Below, piece by piece: positions 27,437 to 37,495 of a DNA stretch of 64,000 bases. The DNA lies in assembly GCF_005405065.1 (NCBI RefSeq), contig NZ_BJDI01000008.1, positions 91,557 through 155,556 of the forward strand, in the 5' to 3' direction. The position numbers and the translations under genes are program-made. Numbering within the stretch: position 1 is the stretch's first letter; each line of letters begins with the position of its first letter. This DNA is from Lactiplantibacillus nangangensis. Its GTDB lineage: Bacteria; Bacillota; Bacilli; Lactobacillales; Lactobacillaceae. The notes beneath the pieces were generated by a model that made no database searches, was not told the DNA's origin, and saw only the letters and a list, made by a program, of their open reading frames with translations.

Positions 27437-28138
27437 TTACTTCGCAGAGTCAACATCATCATCAGGGAAAATAACGACCGTTTGCTGTTGTGCTTGGTCA
27501 CCGCCGTCGGCAACTGGGGTTTCACCAGTGGCTGCGTCGGTAATTTCAACGGTTGCTTCTGAGTTTACGCTCGCATTAGCCCCGTTGTCAAGGTTATCAT
27601 CCTTCAAAACATGTTGAATTTCGGAGTAAGTTGACGTATCAGTTTCACTTAATAGTTGGTCCCAGTCTTTGCTCTTAACAACTTCCAATTGTGATTCTAA
27701 CATCACTTGGAGGCGTTGGCGGAAGACCCGCGTTTGTTTCTTCAAATCATCCGTTTCAACGGATAACCGTTTAGCCTTTTGTGAAGCTTCATCGATCATT
27801 TGGTTCGACTTATCCGTGGCTTCACTGACAATGTCAGAAGCTTGCTTTTGAGCTTCACGGGTAATGATGTCTGCTTCTTTCTTTGAATTCGTCTTCACTT
27901 TATCAGCGGCTTCTTGAGCAACTAAGATCGATTGGTTCAAAGAATCCTTCAGTTCGTTGAAGTATTTGAGCTTGCCTTCACTAGCGTCTAAACGTTCCTG
28001 GAGGTCCTTATTTTGCTTCAAGGTAATTTGATAATCCTTGATAATTTGTTCAAGAAAATCATTTACCTCGTCAATATTGTAACCACGGAGTTTCGTGGAA
28101 AACTCTTTGTTATGAATGTCATCAGGACTTAACACCAT
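27437..28138 (-). CDS. divIVA: Cell-division/polarity protein DivIVA
   Basis: Coiled-coil membrane-curvature protein that marks septa and poles. The N-terminal lipid-binding domain is present (MVLSPDDIHNKEFSTKLRGYNIDEVNDFL), followed by long coiled coil to about residue 165 and an acidic, Ala/Asp-rich disordered tail ending in FPDDDVDSAK. 233 residues. ATG 28138 has GGAGG upstream. It closes the sepF-ylmG-ylmH-divIVA string downstream of ftsZ, immediately before the ileS T-box. Confidence 0.95.
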   Translation of the reverse strand: MVLSPDDIHNKEFSTKLRGYNIDEVNDFLEQIIKDYQITLKQNKDLQERLDASEGKLKYFNELKDSLNQSILVAQEAADKVKTNSKKEADIITREAQKQASDIVSEATDKSNQMIDEASQKAKRLSVETDDLKKQTRVFRQRLQVMLESQLEVVKSKDWDQLLSETDTSTYSEIQHVLKDDNLDNGANASVNSEATVEITDAATGETPVADGGDQAQQQTVVIFPDDDVDSAK

Positions 28139-28157
28139 ACTAAATTTCCTCCAATAC

Positions 28158-28943
28158 CTATTTACTATGAATAATATTTAAAGTAATTCGTAGCCGCGAC
28201 TTTTTAGTCTCACCGCCGATTTCAGTCAACCGGACTCGACCATAATGCGTCACACTCAACATATCCAACAAAGCAATCTCGTAATCGGCCTTGGGTAAAT
28301 CTGCCCAGTTTAAACGCACATGGGCCGCTTCGACCAATTCTTTCGCATGATGCCGTGACAGGTTGAAAGCTGCCTTGATCACACTATCTGCTCGTAGTGA
28401 GCTGACAGTGGTCGTCATGGCTTCCCAATCGTTCTCTGGATCAATGGCATTTGCCAGTGGTACATCGGTCAAATGAATCTTGGTCTTCCCAAAATGATCT
28501 ATCTGATCACTGAAGTAAGTGGCCATTTCACTTTCACAGTAAAACTGCCAATCCTCACCATCCGACACAATATCACCAAAGACATCACGTTCGACACCCG
28601 AATTTGCCAACGTCCCAAGGATTTGTCCATGCTTGAGGGTCGCAAACTTTACAGGATAAACAATGTTGAATAACGTAATTTGGAAATCAGCTGGTTGAGG
28701 GTCGTAATAGTCCGGATAAAATAAGATCCGTTGTAATTCCGCCCCCGGATACCCACCTGAGGCCCGCATATGGACTTCATCAAGTTGGTTCACTAAAGTT
28801 TGTGCAATGTAGACTTGCCGCGGATTTAAAAACGCGGTTAAAATCGGTCGATACTGATCTGCTGCTTCGCGCAACCAACCAGTGACCTGTTCAATAAATG
28901 GGGCTTCACTATCGCGAAAATGTTGTTTTAAATTATCATTCAC
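28158..28943 (-). CDS. ylmH: YlmH-type S4 RNA-binding protein
   Basis: 261-residue protein with a C-terminal S4 RNA-binding domain (about residues 185-250: KAAFNLSRHHAKELVEAAHVRLNW...). In Bacillus relatives YlmH helps rescue obstructed large ribosomal subunits. The N-terminal portion is the conserved YlmH domain (AFLNPRQVYIAQTLVNQL). It lies between ylmG and divIVA in the usual division-linked order. Confidence 0.92.
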   Translation of the reverse strand: MNDNLKQHFRDSEAPFIEQVTGWLREAADQYRPILTAFLNPRQVYIAQTLVNQLDEVHMRASGGYPGAELQRILFYPDYYDPQPADFQITLFNIVYPVKFATLKHGQILGTLANSGVERDVFGDIVSDGEDWQFYCESEMATYFSDQIDHFGKTKIHLTDVPLANAIDPENDWEAMTTTVSSLRADSVIKAAFNLSRHHAKELVEAAHVRLNWADLPKADYEIALLDMLSVTHYGRVRLTEIGGETKKSRLRITLNIIHSK

Positions 28944-28967
28944 GATACTATCCTCGTTTGTTTAAAA

Positions 28968-29234
28968 TTAAAAACTAATTAGTGATAATAAGTAGACTAG
29001 ACCGCGTTCAGCGAATTGTAGCACTAACAGCGCGACGATTGGCGAAAAGTCTAGCCCAGCAATCGACGGAATGAACCGCCGAAAAACACTTAGAAATGGG
29101 TCACAAATCTGCCCCAAGAAACGACCAAGGCCAGTATTATAAGCGCCTGGGAACCAGGACATTAGAATAAAGACAATAATCGCTAGGGTATACAGTTGAA
29201 ACAAGCCATCAATAATTGTAAGTATCAGTGCCAT
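28968..29234 (-). CDS. ylmG: YggT/YlmG family membrane protein
   Basis: 88-residue protein with two membrane helices (ALILTIIDGLFQLYTLAIIVFILMSWF region, and FSPIVALLVLQFAERGLVYLL) and the family signature ICDPFLSVFRRFIPSIAGLDFSP between them. Its role is in membrane/division organisation and poorly defined. The start is uncertain: AAGGAG is only two bases from ATG 29234, and GTG 29237 overlaps it. A slightly later start cannot be excluded. Nine bases from sepF. Confidence 0.9.
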   Translation of the reverse strand: MALILTIIDGLFQLYTLAIIVFILMSWFPGAYNTGLGRFLGQICDPFLSVFRRFIPSIAGLDFSPIVALLVLQFAERGLVYLLSLISF

Positions 29235-29245
29235 CACTCCTTAAC

Positions 29246-29683
29246 TTATAGACTGTTGGGATTTACTTGCGCGGTGGTACTCCCAGAAACTTCGTAGTTT
29301 TCAGGAATACAGAGAAAAATCTCATCACCAATGCGTTCGATCTCGCCATTAATGGCATAAACCGTTCCAGTCAGGAAATCGACAATTCGACGGGCCATCG
29401 CATCATCAACGTGATCGAAGTTAATAATCACCGCTTGATTTTTCAACAATTGAGCGGCAATTTCTTTCACGTCTGAATAAATGCGGGGTTCAAACAACGC
29501 AATTTTGCTGTTCACTGATTTACCGCCCTGCATTGGCACGATTTTTGGTGACGTTGCGTTGGTCCCAGTAGTCGTTGTCGGCGTGGTCCGGTTCGGTTGA
29601 GGTACGTTAGCAGTTTCATCATAGTCTGCCTCATCACCAACACCAAAAAAGTTACTAAAACTAAAACGTCCGGCCATAGTCAT
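29246..29683 (-). CDS. sepF: Cell-division protein SepF
   Basis: FtsZ-bundling membrane anchor. N-terminal amphipathic helix (MAGRFSFSNFFGVG), acidic/Thr-rich linker (residues ~20-50), then the SepF beta domain (KIALFEPRIYSDVKEIAAQLL ... FLTGTVYAINGEIERIGDEIFL). 145 residues. An internal ATG at 29677 is equally compatible with the AAGGGA ribosome site. It lies 18 bases downstream of ftsZ. Confidence 0.95.
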   Translation of the reverse strand: MTMAGRFSFSNFFGVGDEADYDETANVPQPNRTTPTTTTGTNATSPKIVPMQGGKSVNSKIALFEPRIYSDVKEIAAQLLKNQAVIINFDHVDDAMARRIVDFLTGTVYAINGEIERIGDEIFLCIPENYEVSGSTTAQVNPNSL

Positions 29684-29701
29684 CGCTTCCCTTCAACGAA
29701 C

Positions 29702-30997
29702 TTATTTACGACGCCGTTTGAAGAATGGCGGCGTATCTAATGAATCACCATTATCGCTATCATCATTTTTGTCAGTCTGAGTATTGTCATTAAAGACATC
29801 AAAGTCCGTCTTTTCAACATTCTTAAACTCAGCATTGTTTTGGCTGGCTGGCCGAGAACTGTTAGGTTCGCGGCGAATATCCCAGTTACCAAATGGATCG
29901 TTATTTTGGGTCGTTTGGTTGTTCACATTTACGGTGTTGTCAGTCTTTGGTTGACTGTCCGCTGGTGTATCAAACATGCCACCGCGTTGTTGTGCCTTTT
30001 CGCTACGCGTGTGGACACTACCCGTGTTGATTTCTTTTTGTTTCTGGTCGATCCCAGTGGCAATCACAGTCACTCGAACTTCATCGCCCAAGCTTTCGTC
30101 GATCGATGTCCCAAAGATGATGTTAACATCCGTTGTCGCTGCTTGTGAAACGATGTCAGAAGCCGCTTGTGCTTCATACAAGGACATGTCAGGACCACCC
30201 GTGATGTTTAATAAGACTTGTTCAGCCCCATCGATGGAAACTTCCAACAATGGTGATGAAATGGCTTGCTTCGTCGCATCAGCAGTCCGGTTTTCACCGC
30301 TAGCTGACCCGATTCCCATCAAAGCAGAACCTTGATCTTGCATGACCGTCTTAACATCCGCAAAGTCCAAGTTGACGTAACCAGGTGACGTAATCAAGTC
30401 AGAGATTCCTTGAACCCCTTGACGTAACACATTATCGGCTTCTTGGAAGGCTTCCATCATTGGCGTTTTCTTGTCAACGATTTCCAGCAAACGGTTATTG
30501 GCAATAATGATCAACGTATCCACGTTGTCTTTCATCTGAGCGATGCCTTCAGCGGCATTGCGTGCCCGCTTTGGTCCTTCAAAGGTAAATGGTCGAGTGA
30601 CGACCCCCACCGTTAAGGCACCAGAATCTTTCGCAATTTTAGCCACTTCTGGTGCGGCACCGTTCCCGGTACCACCACCCATTCCGGCTGTAACGAAGAC
30701 CATATCAGCACCCGTTAAGGCTTCGGTAATGGCTTCTTCACTTTCTTGCGCCGCTTTGGCACCGACATCCGGATTAGAACCGGCCCCTAAACCACGGGTC
30801 AACTTCGGTCCGAGTTGAATTTTAGTTTCGGCATTAGAACTTTGTAACGCTTGCACATCCGTGTTAGCGACAATAAATTCAACGCCTTTCACGTCTTCGG
30901 CAATCATCCGGTTAACGGCGTTACCACCACCGCCACCGACACCGATGACTTTAATCATCGCCCCTGAATTCTGGGTTGCATCTAAAGAAAATTCCAT
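29702..30997 (-). CDS. ftsZ: Cell-division GTPase FtsZ
   Basis: Tubulin homologue that forms the Z-ring. N-terminal [17 protein letters not shown], tubulin signature [12 protein letters not shown] and T7 loop [11 protein letters not shown] are all visible. The ~115-residue C-terminal linker is Asn/Asp/Gln-rich, and the extreme C-terminus is the conserved SepF/FtsA-binding peptide ([12 protein letters not shown]). 431 residues. ATG 30997 with GGAGG upstream. Follows ftsA by 28 bases. Confidence 0.97.
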   Translation of the reverse strand: MEFSLDATQNSGAMIKVIGVGGGGGNAVNRMIAEDVKGVEFIVANTDVQALQSSNAETKIQLGPKLTRGLGAGSNPDVGAKAAQESEEAITEALTGADMVFVTAGMGGGTGNGAAPEVAKIAKDSGALTVGVVTRPFTFEGPKRARNAAEGIAQMKDNVDTLIIIANNRLLEIVDKKTPMMEAFQEADNVLRQGVQGISDLITSPGYVNLDFADVKTVMQDQGSALMGIGSASGENRTADATKQAISSPLLEVSIDGAEQVLLNITGGPDMSLYEAQAASDIVSQAATTDVNIIFGTSIDESLGDEVRVTVIATGIDQKQKEINTGSVHTRSEKAQQRGGMFDTPADSQPKTDNTVNVNNQTTQNNDPFGNWDIRREPNSSRPASQNNAEFKNVEKTDFDVFNDNTQTDKNDDSDNGDSLDTPPFFKRRRK

Positions 30998-31025
30998 AAT
31001 TTTTCCTCCGTCATTCCTATCCTAT

Positions 31026-32369
31026 TTAATCGAAAAAGTGATTGAAGAAACCTTTGACCCGTTCAAAACCACTCTCACGATCGGGATCCTGCTGCTTGGC
31101 AGGTTTTGATTTACTAGTTGTTTTAATTGGTTGACTCGGCTGCGCAGTCATTGGCTGACTCGTCGGGGTCTCTGGTGCAAATTCGACGGCAACACTTGCC
31201 CGAGTATCACCAGTTAACGCACTCTTGACGAGTAACGCCACTTCACTTAAGGCCGCTTGATATTTGATGACGGCCAAGGCCTCATCAAATGACGGATGTC
31301 TTAAGCCCATTTGGCTCGGAGTGAAGACGCGAACATTGGTCCCAAATAAGTCGCTGGCTAAATCAGTGATACCTGGTAACGCCGCAACGCCACCAGTTAA
31401 CACGATACCACCAGGTAATTCTAACGCCTGAATCTCATCCAAATGTTGCTTAACTTTACCGAAGACTTGATCCAAACGTGCTTCAATAATTTCCGCAAGA
31501 TACTGGCTGCTGATTTGAGTTGGGGTACTTTGACCAACTACGTCAACTGGAAAGACTTCATCATCTGAAGCCTGTTGCGCATCCGCATAACCATAATCGC
31601 GCTTCAATTTTTCAGCATTTTCAATCGAGGTGTTCAAAACCACGGAAATGTCTTTCGTGATATACTGACCACCTTCTTGGTCAACATAAGTATACTTCAA
31701 TTGATGATCATGGATGACTGCAGCAGTCGTTTGACCACCGCCCATGTCAACAATGATTGAACCAAAATCTTGTTCACCATCATTGAGTACTAATGAACTC
31801 AATGCTAAGGGGGCGATCACGATCTGTTCAATTTGCAACCCCGCCTTTTCAATGGCTTTACGGGTATTATGAATAATGGTCTTAGGCCCAGTGAACAAAG
31901 TGCCGTGCATTTCTAAGCGCACGCCGACCATGCCACGCGGATCTTTAATCCCATCAAAACCGTCGACCACAAATTCGTCGGGAATGACGTCGAGAACTTC
32001 CCGTTCTGGTGGCATACTCTGCACTAAGGCAGCCGTTGCGACTTTTTGGACGTCCTCATTATTAATTTCTTTTGATTCATCGGCGACCGCGATCATGCCA
32101 CGGCAACGCTCGATTTTTACCAAGTTAGCGGGCACACCCGCAATAACTTTTTTTATTTCGATACTTGCTTTTTCTTCTGCTTGGCGTACCGCTGATTGAA
32201 TCGCGGTGGCCGCTTTGTCAATATCGACAATTACGCCACGACTCAGACCATTAGAACGTTCGCTTCCCACACCAATAACGTTCATTTGTCCCTTCACACG
32301 TTCAGCAACAATGACTTTTATTGAGGTGGTCCCTATATCAAGTCCGACATAAATTCCTGAATTATCCAT
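31026..32369 (-). CDS. ftsA: Cell-division protein FtsA
   Basis: Actin-like protein that tethers FtsZ to the membrane. Phosphate motif IYVGLDIGTTSIKV begins the protein, followed by the 1C/SHS2 region, VDMGGGQTTAAV, and adenosine motif LTGGVAALPG. The C-terminus carries a linker rich in Thr/Ser/Pro/Gln and then the amphipathic membrane helix (FERVKGFFNHFF). 447 residues. A 125-base gap precedes it, which may hold an internal promoter. Confidence 0.97.
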   Translation of the reverse strand: MDNSGIYVGLDIGTTSIKVIVAERVKGQMNVIGVGSERSNGLSRGVIVDIDKAATAIQSAVRQAEEKASIEIKKVIAGVPANLVKIERCRGMIAVADESKEINNEDVQKVATAALVQSMPPEREVLDVIPDEFVVDGFDGIKDPRGMVGVRLEMHGTLFTGPKTIIHNTRKAIEKAGLQIEQIVIAPLALSSLVLNDGEQDFGSIIVDMGGGQTTAAVIHDHQLKYTYVDQEGGQYITKDISVVLNTSIENAEKLKRDYGYADAQQASDDEVFPVDVVGQSTPTQISSQYLAEIIEARLDQVFGKVKQHLDEIQALELPGGIVLTGGVAALPGITDLASDLFGTNVRVFTPSQMGLRHPSFDEALAVIKYQAALSEVALLVKSALTGDTRASVAVEFAPETPTSQPMTAQPSQPIKTTSKSKPAKQQDPDRESGFERVKGFFNHFFD

Positions 32370-32494
32370 AATAGAGGAACCTCCTAGTAATTACATAAAT
32401 ACATAAATATCCAAAGTTTTGGCTAACATATCCAATTATCCCTTAGTTTACCATATCCTAAGCGCTTTTAAAAAGGGGCTCGCTCGCTTTTCAG
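32370..32494. other. ftsA upstream gap
   Basis: AT-rich spacer between divIB and ftsA with two tandem ATTTATGT units on the minus strand. It is larger than other spacings in this operon and may hold an ftsAZ promoter, but I cannot define one with confidence. Confidence 0.4.
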
Positions 32495-33370
32495 TCAATT
32501 TGATGACTTTTTAAACGAATACGAATAAGCACCCACTTCCAAGTTGATAATTCCCGGTGCTTTCATCTTGGCAACGATGCCAGAATAGTACTGCATCTTG
32601 CTGGCAAAAGTCGAAATCGTGGCATAAACTTCATTGCCGTCATTCATATACAAGTGAACCCGTTCAGGATTAGCTTTGTTCGGATCAAACTTGATTTCCG
32701 AGATATTATGCTTAACCGCCGCTGGCAATTTGGCATACTGGGCAATCATCAGTTGTAAACGTGACCCACTCTTAAAACTGGCATAAATTGGGTAGCCACC
32801 ACCAGGCTGTGATTGCGATTTTGACATGATCAGACCGTTTTCTAAGACTCGTCGATACTGACCACCTATCACTAAGTACCCGGCTAACCGAATTTCGGTA
32901 ACTTTCAAAGTCACGTGATTCCAATTACTTAAAGTTGTCTTAACTTGACCGACTTGCGGATTCGCCTTGCGCGCCAAGCGACTCGTCGTTTTATCTTGAC
33001 CGATCACGGCCCAGACCGACTGACCGACCTTGACTTGGGTCGCAGTTCGAACTTGGGCGGCGGTTAACTTTTCGGTCCCCGTCACCCGCACCTGTGCAAT
33101 GTGGCTCAATGGCGAGATGAAGTAGCTCGCCCCAGCAATTCCCAACAAAAACAGGCCGATTAATAATCCAGCCCGTCTCGTCATTAACTTGCGCCGTTGC
33201 GTCTTTAGTTTCGGCAGCTTATCACCAATTCGAATCTGTTTACCGGACCAGCTAAAGTGCCGCTTGCGTTCGGCTTTTTGATTTTCATCAGCCTGACGTT
33301 GAAATCTTTCCCAGGGGGTGAGTTGGTCAAGCTGGGCTTTCTTTTTTGGCCGGCGTTTAAATATGGCCAT
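32495..33370 (-). CDS. divIB: Cell-division protein DivIB/FtsQ
   Basis: Bitopic divisome protein that partners FtsL. Basic cytoplasmic tail of ~90 residues, one membrane helix ([19 protein letters not shown]), then an extracellular POTRA-like domain ([18 protein letters not shown]...) and beta domain. About 291 residues. ATG 33370 ([10 protein letters not shown]) is chosen, with AAGGG eight bases upstream. GTG 33379 would add three residues. Follows murG by 29 bases. Confidence 0.94.
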   Translation of the reverse strand: MAIFKRRPKKKAQLDQLTPWERFQRQADENQKAERKRHFSWSGKQIRIGDKLPKLKTQRRKLMTRRAGLLIGLFLLGIAGASYFISPLSHIAQVRVTGTEKLTAAQVRTATQVKVGQSVWAVIGQDKTTSRLARKANPQVGQVKTTLSNWNHVTLKVTEIRLAGYLVIGGQYRRVLENGLIMSKSQSQPGGGYPIYASFKSGSRLQLMIAQYAKLPAAVKHNISEIKFDPNKANPERVHLYMNDGNEVYATISTFASKMQYYSGIVAKMKAPGIINLEVGAYSYSFKKSSN

Positions 33371-33399
33371 CACAACCACCCTTTCACTGTAAAACTAGC

Positions 33400-34497
33400 C
33401 TAATGGGCTTGCATTGCCGCTTTCAAAACGTTCAACAACCGATCCGCAGCATCCGGCATCCCTAGCCGTTTAGCATTCGCTGCCATCTTTTGACGGCCAG
33501 TAGCATCGAGCATCAAGCCATCAACAGCTTTGACCAAACTCTGACCTGTTAAGTCCGCTTCTTTAATCAAATCCGCGGCCCCTTCGTCAACTAGACTCTG
33601 GGCATTCTTAGTTTGATGATCATTAGTGACATACGGACTTGGCACTAAAATTGATGGAATCCCTAATGCCGTAATTTCCGCGATGCTGGTGGCACCCGCC
33701 CGTCCCAAAATCGTGTCGATTTCTGGTAAAATGGCCGGCATATTTTTGATGTACGGTTTAATTTTAACATTCGGTGCTAAAGCTGTCTTACCGAGACCAT
33801 CCATAATTTTGTCGTAGTGAACTTGTCCCGTTACAAACAAGGTCTGATAGTCACGCCGATTTAATTCGGGAATTGCCTCAACCGTCGCTTGATTGATGCG
33901 GGCCGCCCCACGACTGCCCCCAAAAATTAAGACCGTTGGTTGATCATCTTCAAGGCCTAACGCCTTCAAGGCCGCGGTCTTCTTGATGTTGACTACTTGT
34001 TGGGCCCGTGGGTTCCCCGTCATAACGACTTTTTTAGCTGGAAATTGATCCCGGGCACTTTCAAATGAAATCCCAATTTTGTCCACGAAGTGACTCAAGA
34101 ACTTATTGGTGACCCCAACGACGGAATTCTGTTCATGAATCACGGTTGGAATGTGCATTTGACTCGCTGCAAACACAACTGCGCCACTCACATACCCCCC
34201 GGTCCCGACGACCACGTCTGGTTTAAAGGCTTTAATATACTTACGCGCCGTTCCAACACTCTTCAAAAAGAGCCAGACCGTTTTAAAGTTTTGCAGTGAC
34301 AATGACCGTTTAAACCCTTGGATTTTGATCGTCTTGAACGCGATGCCCCGTTCAGGGACAATGCGGCTTTCAAGGCCACGATGTGTTCCCACATACAAGA
34401 CTTCTGCTTGGGGGTCATGGGCTTTTAACGCTTCAATCAAAGCTAAGGCCGGATAGATGTGACCACCAGTCCCACCGCCGGATATCATTAATCGCAT
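33400..34497 (-). CDS. murG: UDP-GlcNAc:lipid I transferase MurG
   Basis: Transfers GlcNAc to lipid I, giving lipid II at the inner face of the membrane. GT28 enzyme of 365 residues: the Gly-rich loop [16 protein letters not shown] is at the N-terminus, HEQNSVVG and [12 protein letters not shown] follow, and the UDP-GlcNAc site is [11 protein letters not shown]. The ATG overlaps the murD stop by one base (TAATG), implying translational coupling. Confidence 0.97.
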   Translation of the reverse strand: MRLMISGGGTGGHIYPALALIEALKAHDPQAEVLYVGTHRGLESRIVPERGIAFKTIKIQGFKRSLSLQNFKTVWLFLKSVGTARKYIKAFKPDVVVGTGGYVSGAVVFAASQMHIPTVIHEQNSVVGVTNKFLSHFVDKIGISFESARDQFPAKKVVMTGNPRAQQVVNIKKTAALKALGLEDDQPTVLIFGGSRGAARINQATVEAIPELNRRDYQTLFVTGQVHYDKIMDGLGKTALAPNVKIKPYIKNMPAILPEIDTILGRAGATSIAEITALGIPSILVPSPYVTNDHQTKNAQSLVDEGAADLIKEADLTGQSLVKAVDGLMLDATGRQKMAANAKRLGMPDAADRLLNVLKAAMQAH

Positions 34498-35879
34498 TAC
34501 TTTTCTTCCGCCTTTCCAGTTACTTTTTCAATGGCCTTAATATAACGGTCGCCTCGAATTTCGAAGTTTGGATATTGATCCCAACTGGCACAGGCTGGTG
34601 ATAACATGATGACATCACCAGGAGCACTCAATTTCCAAGCAACGGGAACCGCTGTTTCACAATTTTCACTAAATTCAATCTTTTCAATACCGGCGAGCTT
34701 CCCAGCATCCGCCACTTTTTGTGCAGTTTCACCAAAGACGATCATCGCTTTAACGTGGTCTTTCAAGGCTGGGGCTAACTTTTCAAAGGTATTACCGCGA
34801 TCCAGCCCGCCAGCTAACAATACAACTGGTTGACTGAACCCTTTTAAAGCCATTTCAGTCGCCACAATATTCGTCGCTTTAGAATCATTGTAGAATAACC
34901 GACCTTCAGCCGTTTCCACGTATTGTGTCCGGTGCCGTACACCAGAGAATGTCTTCAAGACTTGGACGATACCAGCAGTTGGCACTTGTTGCAACTTAGC
35001 CACAGCGATCGCAGCCAACGCATTCTCAACGTTATGGTCGCCAGGAATCTTGATATCTTTGGCCGCCATGATCAACTCATCTTGATAATAGAGCTGACCA
35101 TCCTTTTCGTAGGCGCCGGCTTCAGAGTTACCTTGCCGTGAAAATGGGACAACCTGGGCGTGCGACTGTTTACTCAACTCCCGCCATTCTTCACTATCCC
35201 AGTTGACCACAAAATAGTCGTCAGGCGTCTGGTTCATCGTAATCCGCATCTTGGCTTTAACGTAGTTAGCCCGTGACCCATGATAATCCAAATGCGTTGA
35301 ATAAATATTGGTCAAAACGGCGATATGCGGATGCAAGGTTTGAATCCCACATAACATGAAACTGGAGAGTTCCGTGACCATTGTATCTTCTGGCAAAGCC
35401 TTTTGAGCGACTGCTGAAGCCGGCACACCAATGTTACCAGCCACATAGGCTTTACCCGCATTCGTTCGATGATTGAGCATCAACGAAATCAAGGTTGTTG
35501 TCGTGGTCTTCCCATTTGTCCCGGTAACGCCAATCAGCTCACCTTCAAGAATTTGTGAAGCCAATTCAACTTCCGTAATCACTGGAATATGCTTCTTCAA
35601 TGCACCAGCGACAATCGGATTAGTATAAGGAATCCCAGGATTTTTAACGACGACTTTGAAATCTTCGTCCAATAACGACAGTGGATGCCCACCCGTGATA
35701 ACTTTGATGCCATCACTGAGTAATTCTTGCGCATCGGGGTTATTATCAAAATCCTTTTTATCATTAACTGTGACAAAAGCGCCTAATTTATGCAGTAAAC
35801 GCGCTGCATTCATCCCACTTTTGGCTAACCCTAATACCAATACCTTTTGGTTACGATACTGTTCAACCGACTTCATCAT
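34497..35879 (-). CDS. murD: UDP-MurNAc-L-Ala:D-Glu ligase MurD
   Basis: Adds D-glutamate to UDP-MurNAc-L-alanine. Mur ligase with N-terminal Rossmann domain ([17 protein letters not shown]), ATP loop [12 protein letters not shown] and central [10 protein letters not shown], and a C-terminal domain with [10 protein letters not shown]. 460 residues. ATG 35879 has AGGGAG nine bases upstream. It is separated from mraY by 622 bases that hold two structured repeat arms, whereas Firmicute mraY and murD are normally adjacent. Confidence 0.97.
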   Translation of the reverse strand: MMKSVEQYRNQKVLVLGLAKSGMNAARLLHKLGAFVTVNDKKDFDNNPDAQELLSDGIKVITGGHPLSLLDEDFKVVVKNPGIPYTNPIVAGALKKHIPVITEVELASQILEGELIGVTGTNGKTTTTTLISLMLNHRTNAGKAYVAGNIGVPASAVAQKALPEDTMVTELSSFMLCGIQTLHPHIAVLTNIYSTHLDYHGSRANYVKAKMRITMNQTPDDYFVVNWDSEEWRELSKQSHAQVVPFSRQGNSEAGAYEKDGQLYYQDELIMAAKDIKIPGDHNVENALAAIAVAKLQQVPTAGIVQVLKTFSGVRHRTQYVETAEGRLFYNDSKATNIVATEMALKGFSQPVVLLAGGLDRGNTFEKLAPALKDHVKAMIVFGETAQKVADAGKLAGIEKIEFSENCETAVPVAWKLSAPGDVIMLSPACASWDQYPNFEIRGDRYIKAIEKVTGKAEEK

Positions 35880-35940
35880 CCAAGATCTCCCTAAATTTGT
35901 TTATTAATACTTTAATTTTTGTTTCATAAGTTAGTGTTAG

Positions 35941-36100
35941 CTTGCCGCCTGCCGGTTGGGTCACAAAACGCTGGAACGCTGCCGACCATTTTCGAGCCAA
36001 AAACCGGTCTCGAAAACTGGTCTTTTGCTAATTGCCGTAACCCACGCCAATAAGCAAAATTTGGCGGCTGAGCGTTTTGTGACCCAACCTCTCGGCTAAA
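35941..36100 (+). repeat. Structured repeat arm, family 1, copy D
   Basis: Starts TTGCCGCCTGCCGG. Perfect 19-bp outer stem (35954-35972 with 36071-36089). GGAACG, hairpin GACCATTTTCGAG/CTCGAAAACTGGTC with loop CCAAAAACCGGT, and hairpin TTTTGCTAATTG/CAATAAGCAAAA with an A-A mismatch follow. Ends CCAACCTCTCGGCTAAAA. Closest to copy B in loops but with all three stems re-paired. Antisense to the dcw transcript. Confidence 0.93.
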
Positions 36101-36303
36101 ATACCATTAGACCCACAGTAGAAGCTACCTAAACCCTTCATGGCATAGTGATTAACTAATCAATTGGCCTAAAATTGCCATTGATAGCAGTACCAGCAAT
36201 GTCCGAGTTATGCGACATACTGCGCTACTCAGCTGGCAAAATCAACCAAGAAAAATTAGCTTCCATCATGATCTAATCACTGCCTAATCAACTGAACAGT
36301 TGA
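36101..36303. other. Spacer between structured arms D and E
   Basis: About 200 bases without an open frame. It carries AGTGATTAACTAATCAATTG (near 36146) and, inverted, CTAATCACTGCCTAATCAACTG near 36273. This motif also follows the other arms, suggesting it belongs to the repeat unit. Confidence 0.5.
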
Positions 36304-36495
36304 CTAGCCGGAGGTCACCGCTGATGGCATCGGTCGTGAAGGTGGCGTTTGGTCGGCAGTTTACCGGCCTTACACCACGGACCGTCCGGGGCAATTGCGA
36401 TTTTGGCAACTGTTCCGGGCGAGGAGCGAGACCGCTTTTCAGGCTCGCTCCGGTCCCACGACCGCATGTCATCAGCGGTGACCGGAGGCGGCAAT
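36304..36495 (-). repeat. Structured repeat arm, family 2, copy E
   Basis: Minus strand starts ATTGCCGCCTCCGG. 14-bp outer stem GGTCACCGCTGATG (36483-36470 with 36326-36313) extended by CACGACCG/CGGTCGTG. It encloses a hairpin GGAGCGAG/CTCGCTCC and a conserved CTCGCCCGGAA, a small hairpin around CAAAAT, and CGGTCCGTGGTGTAAG before a CCGG hairpin. Ends CCTCCGGCTA. Confidence 0.88.
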
Positions 36496-36501
36496 CAATA
36501 A

Positions 36502-37467
36502 CTAGATAATCGTTGCAACACTAATGGCTGCGGCAGCCAACCCGATTGACCAAAATACAATATCAATCTTCCATTCGCTCCAGCCCTTCATTTCAAAGTG
36601 ATGGTGAATTGGACTCATTAAGAAGATCCGTTTCCCTGTCAATTTGAATGAAGCCACTTGTAAAATCACTGAGGCTGTTTCAATCACAAAGATGATCCCA
36701 ATGATCAACAGTGATAATTCATGATGAACCAGAATGGAAACCGCGGCTAACGCGCCACCTAAGGCTAATGACCCCATGTCACCCATGAAGATTTTAGCTG
36801 GCTTGTGGTTGAAAACAAAGAACCCTAATAATGAACCGACAACTGCCACACAGAACAACGCCACATCTAATTGATGTTGGTGTAACGCAATCAACGCATA
36901 CGCACCAAACGCAATCGTGGCTTGACCAGCAACTAAACCATCTAGCCCATCGGTCAAGTTGACCGCATTTGAGAAACCGACCAACCAGATAATGACAAAC
37001 AAGATGTACCAGAGACCTAATGACCAATCACCCATGCCGGGAACGTGTAGTCCCATTGGCAACTGTTCATGCTGATAAACTAATGTGAATACGACTGCAC
37101 CAACGATTTGGCCCAACAATTTTTGCCAAGCTTTCAAGCCTTCATTTTGCTTGCGCCAAAGTTTGATACTGTCATCCCAGAAGCCCAATCCGCCGTATAG
37201 CACGAGAATGAACATCAAAATCCAAGTCGTTGGCCGTAATTGACCTTGCCAAAAGCCGACCCAGATCGTCGTGATCAAGATGGCAATGATAAACAATAGA
37301 CCACCCATGGTCGGGGTGCCGGACTTCTTTTCGTGCCATTTAGGTCCTTCCTCACGAATCATTTGGCCTTCTTTACGCGCCCGGAAATACCGAATCAAGG
37401 ACGGCATCAAGGCAAAGACAATAATAAAGCCACTAAATAGCGTTGCTACCCATTCAATTAAACTCAA
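36502..37467 (-). CDS. mraY: Phospho-MurNAc-pentapeptide transferase MraY
   Basis: Integral membrane enzyme making lipid I from UDP-MurNAc-pentapeptide and undecaprenyl phosphate. About ten membrane helices. Catalytic segments [24 protein letters not shown] and the loop [13 protein letters not shown] are all visible. 321 residues. TTG start at 37467, seven bases after GGAG. An ATG does not occur at this N-terminus ([11 protein letters not shown]). 28 bases after the PBP gene. Confidence 0.96.
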   Translation of the reverse strand: MSLIEWVATLFSGFIIVFALMPSLIRYFRARKEGQMIREEGPKWHEKKSGTPTMGGLLFIIAILITTIWVGFWQGQLRPTTWILMFILVLYGGLGFWDDSIKLWRKQNEGLKAWQKLLGQIVGAVVFTLVYQHEQLPMGLHVPGMGDWSLGLWYILFVIIWLVGFSNAVNLTDGLDGLVAGQATIAFGAYALIALHQHQLDVALFCVAVVGSLLGFFVFNHKPAKIFMGDMGSLALGGALAAVSILVHHELSLLIIGIIFVIETASVILQVASFKLTGKRIFLMSPIHHHFEMKGWSEWKIDIVFWSIGLAAAAISVATII

Positions 37468-37495
37468 AACAATTCTCCATTCTACACATTATTAA

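Noticed and set aside
36284..36509. Open frames on both strands across arm E
   Set aside because: Both are explained by the palindromic repeat. Neither has a ribosome site or homology I recognise.
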